A DNA stretch of 64,000 nt. Origin: Closterium sp. Naga37s-1. Lineage: Eukaryota; Streptophyta; Zygnematophyceae; Desmidiales; Closteriaceae. Shown one piece after another: positions 62,961 to 64,000 of the stretch. Each line of letters begins with the position of its first letter. Within the stretch, counting starts at the first letter, position 1. The stretch is taken from NCBI GenBank assembly GCA_947471745.1, contig CANJKZ010000820.1:4306501-4370500 (forward strand). The letters are read 5' to 3'. A program made the translations under genes and the position numbers. The notes beneath the pieces are model-generated. The model was not told the origin of the DNA. It ran no database searches and worked only from the letters and a program-made list of their open reading frames with translations.

Positions 62961-64000
62961 GTGCTGCCACATGCTGTTCTGCCACATGCTGTGCTGCCAC
63001 ATGCTGTGCTGCCACATGCTGTGCTGCCACATGCTGTGCTGCCACATGCTGTTCTGCCACATGCTGTGCTGCCACATGCTGTTCTGCCACATGCTGTGCT
63101 GCCACATGCTGTTCTGCCACATGCTGTGCTGCCACATGCTGTTCTGCCACATGCTGTTCTGCCACATGCTGTTCTGCCACATGCTGTGCTGCCACATGCT
63201 GTTCTGCCACATGCTGTTCTGCCACATGCTGTGCTGCCACATGCTGTTCTGCCACATGCTGTGCTGCCACATGCTGTGCTGCCACATGCTGTTCTGCCAC
63301 ATGCTGTGCTGCCACATGCTGTTCTGCCACATGCTGTGCTGCCACATGCTGTGCTGCCACATGCTGTTCTGCCACATGCTGTGCTGCCACATGCTGTTCT
63401 GCCACATGCTGTGCTGCCACATGCTGTGCTGCCACATGCTGTTCTGCCACATGCTGTGCTGCCACATGCTGTTCTGCCACATGCTGTGCTGCCACATGCT
63501 GTTCTGCCACATGCTGTTCTGCCACATGCTGTTCTGCCACATGCTGTGCTGCCACATGCTGTTCTGCCACATGCTGTTCTGCCACATGCTGTGCTGCCAC
63601 ATGCTGTTCTGCCACATGCTGTGCTGCCACATGCTGTGCTGCCACATGCTGTTCTGCCACATGCTGTGCTGCCACATGCTGTTCTGCCACATGCTGTGCT
63701 GCCACATGCTGTGCTGCCACATGCTGTTCTGCCACATGCTGTGCTGCCACATGCTGTTCTGCCACATGCTGTGCTGCCACATGCTGTTCTGCCACATGCT
63801 GTTCTGCCACATGCTGTGCTGCCACATGCTGTTCTGCCACATGCTGTGCTGCCACATGCTGTGCTGCCACATGCTGTGCTGCCACATGCTGTTCTGCCAC
63901 ATGCTGTGCTGCCACATGCTGTTCTGCCACATGCTGTGCTGCCACATGCTGTGCTGCCACATGCTGTTCTGCCACATGCTGTGCTGCCACATGCTGTTCT

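Larger units (their letters stand above)
31296..64000 (+). repeat. 15-bp satellite CCACATGCTGTGCTG, >32.7 kb, reaching the window end
   Basis: Over 2100 head-to-tail monomers. The two main variable sites give CTATGCTG and CTGTTCTG forms. Because 15 is divisible by 3, all six frames stay open over long runs (LCCHM, AVLPH, CCAAT; MWQHS, VAAQH, ACGST), producing spurious ORFs of up to about 7000 codons. No unique sequence interrupts it. It starts about 105 bp after the exon 25 donor, following a short stretch with related words (CATGCTATGTGG). Confidence 0.99.

Noticed and set aside
31021..63992. Open frames of up to about 7260 codons (MWQHS, VAAQH, ACGST, LCCHM, AVLPH repeats).
   Set aside because: A 15-bp satellite is in register with codons in all six frames; these are periodicity artefacts, not repeat proteins.
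31296..64000. CRISPR array or telomere.
   Set aside because: No spacers between units, and CCACATGCTGTGCTG is not a telomeric motif; it is a simple satellite in a eukaryotic context.

Overview
This window is eukaryotic nuclear DNA, most likely from a green alga or other member of the plant lineage. It holds two intron-rich, head-to-head protein genes whose coding exons could be assembled by hand with GT..AG borders and continuous phase, followed by very large tandem arrays. The green-lineage call rests on the left-hand gene, a plastid-type circularly permuted GTPase close to plant DAR GTPase 3, which carries a Ser-rich transit-like leader. I cannot name the species.

Layout. Positions 160-5923 (minus strand): complete DAR GTPase 3-like gene, 8 exons, 436 codons plus stop. 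Positions 5924-6598: divergent intergenic region with a perfect 22-bp palindrome. Positions 6599-31190 (plus strand): 25 exons of a 2-oxoglutarate dehydrogenase E1 gene, 1150 codons so far; the last roughly 120 residues expected for the family are not in the window. Intron 18 contains a 7.3-kb almost pure pyrimidine array of a 10-bp unit. From 31296 to the end (more than 32.7 kb) the window is a 15-bp satellite, CCACATGCTGTGCTG, which begins about 100 bp after the exon 25 donor site. It is therefore either a giant intron or a break in the gene. All the huge open reading frames in these arrays are periodicity artefacts.

Main observations. (1) The OGDH E1 carries an insertion that reads as a calmodulin-like EF-hand pair (loops at residues 995-1006 and 1030-1041) between the ...LERYLQ and TTPANYFH segments, suggesting direct calcium sensing; I do not recall this from well-studied E1 enzymes. 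(2) Most exons of both genes have degenerate partial copies beside them. Copies upstream of an exon keep its acceptor and 5' part, and copies downstream keep its 3' part and donor. (3) Several short arrays look seeded from exon ends or splice sites, including two independent 17-bp arrays whose every unit junction reads CAG|GTG. (4) The two very long arrays are almost free of AG on the transcribed strand, so they offer almost no 3' splice sites.

Functionally the pair links a predicted plastid ribosome-assembly GTPase with a predicted mitochondrial TCA-cycle enzyme, divergently arranged around a shared 675-bp region.
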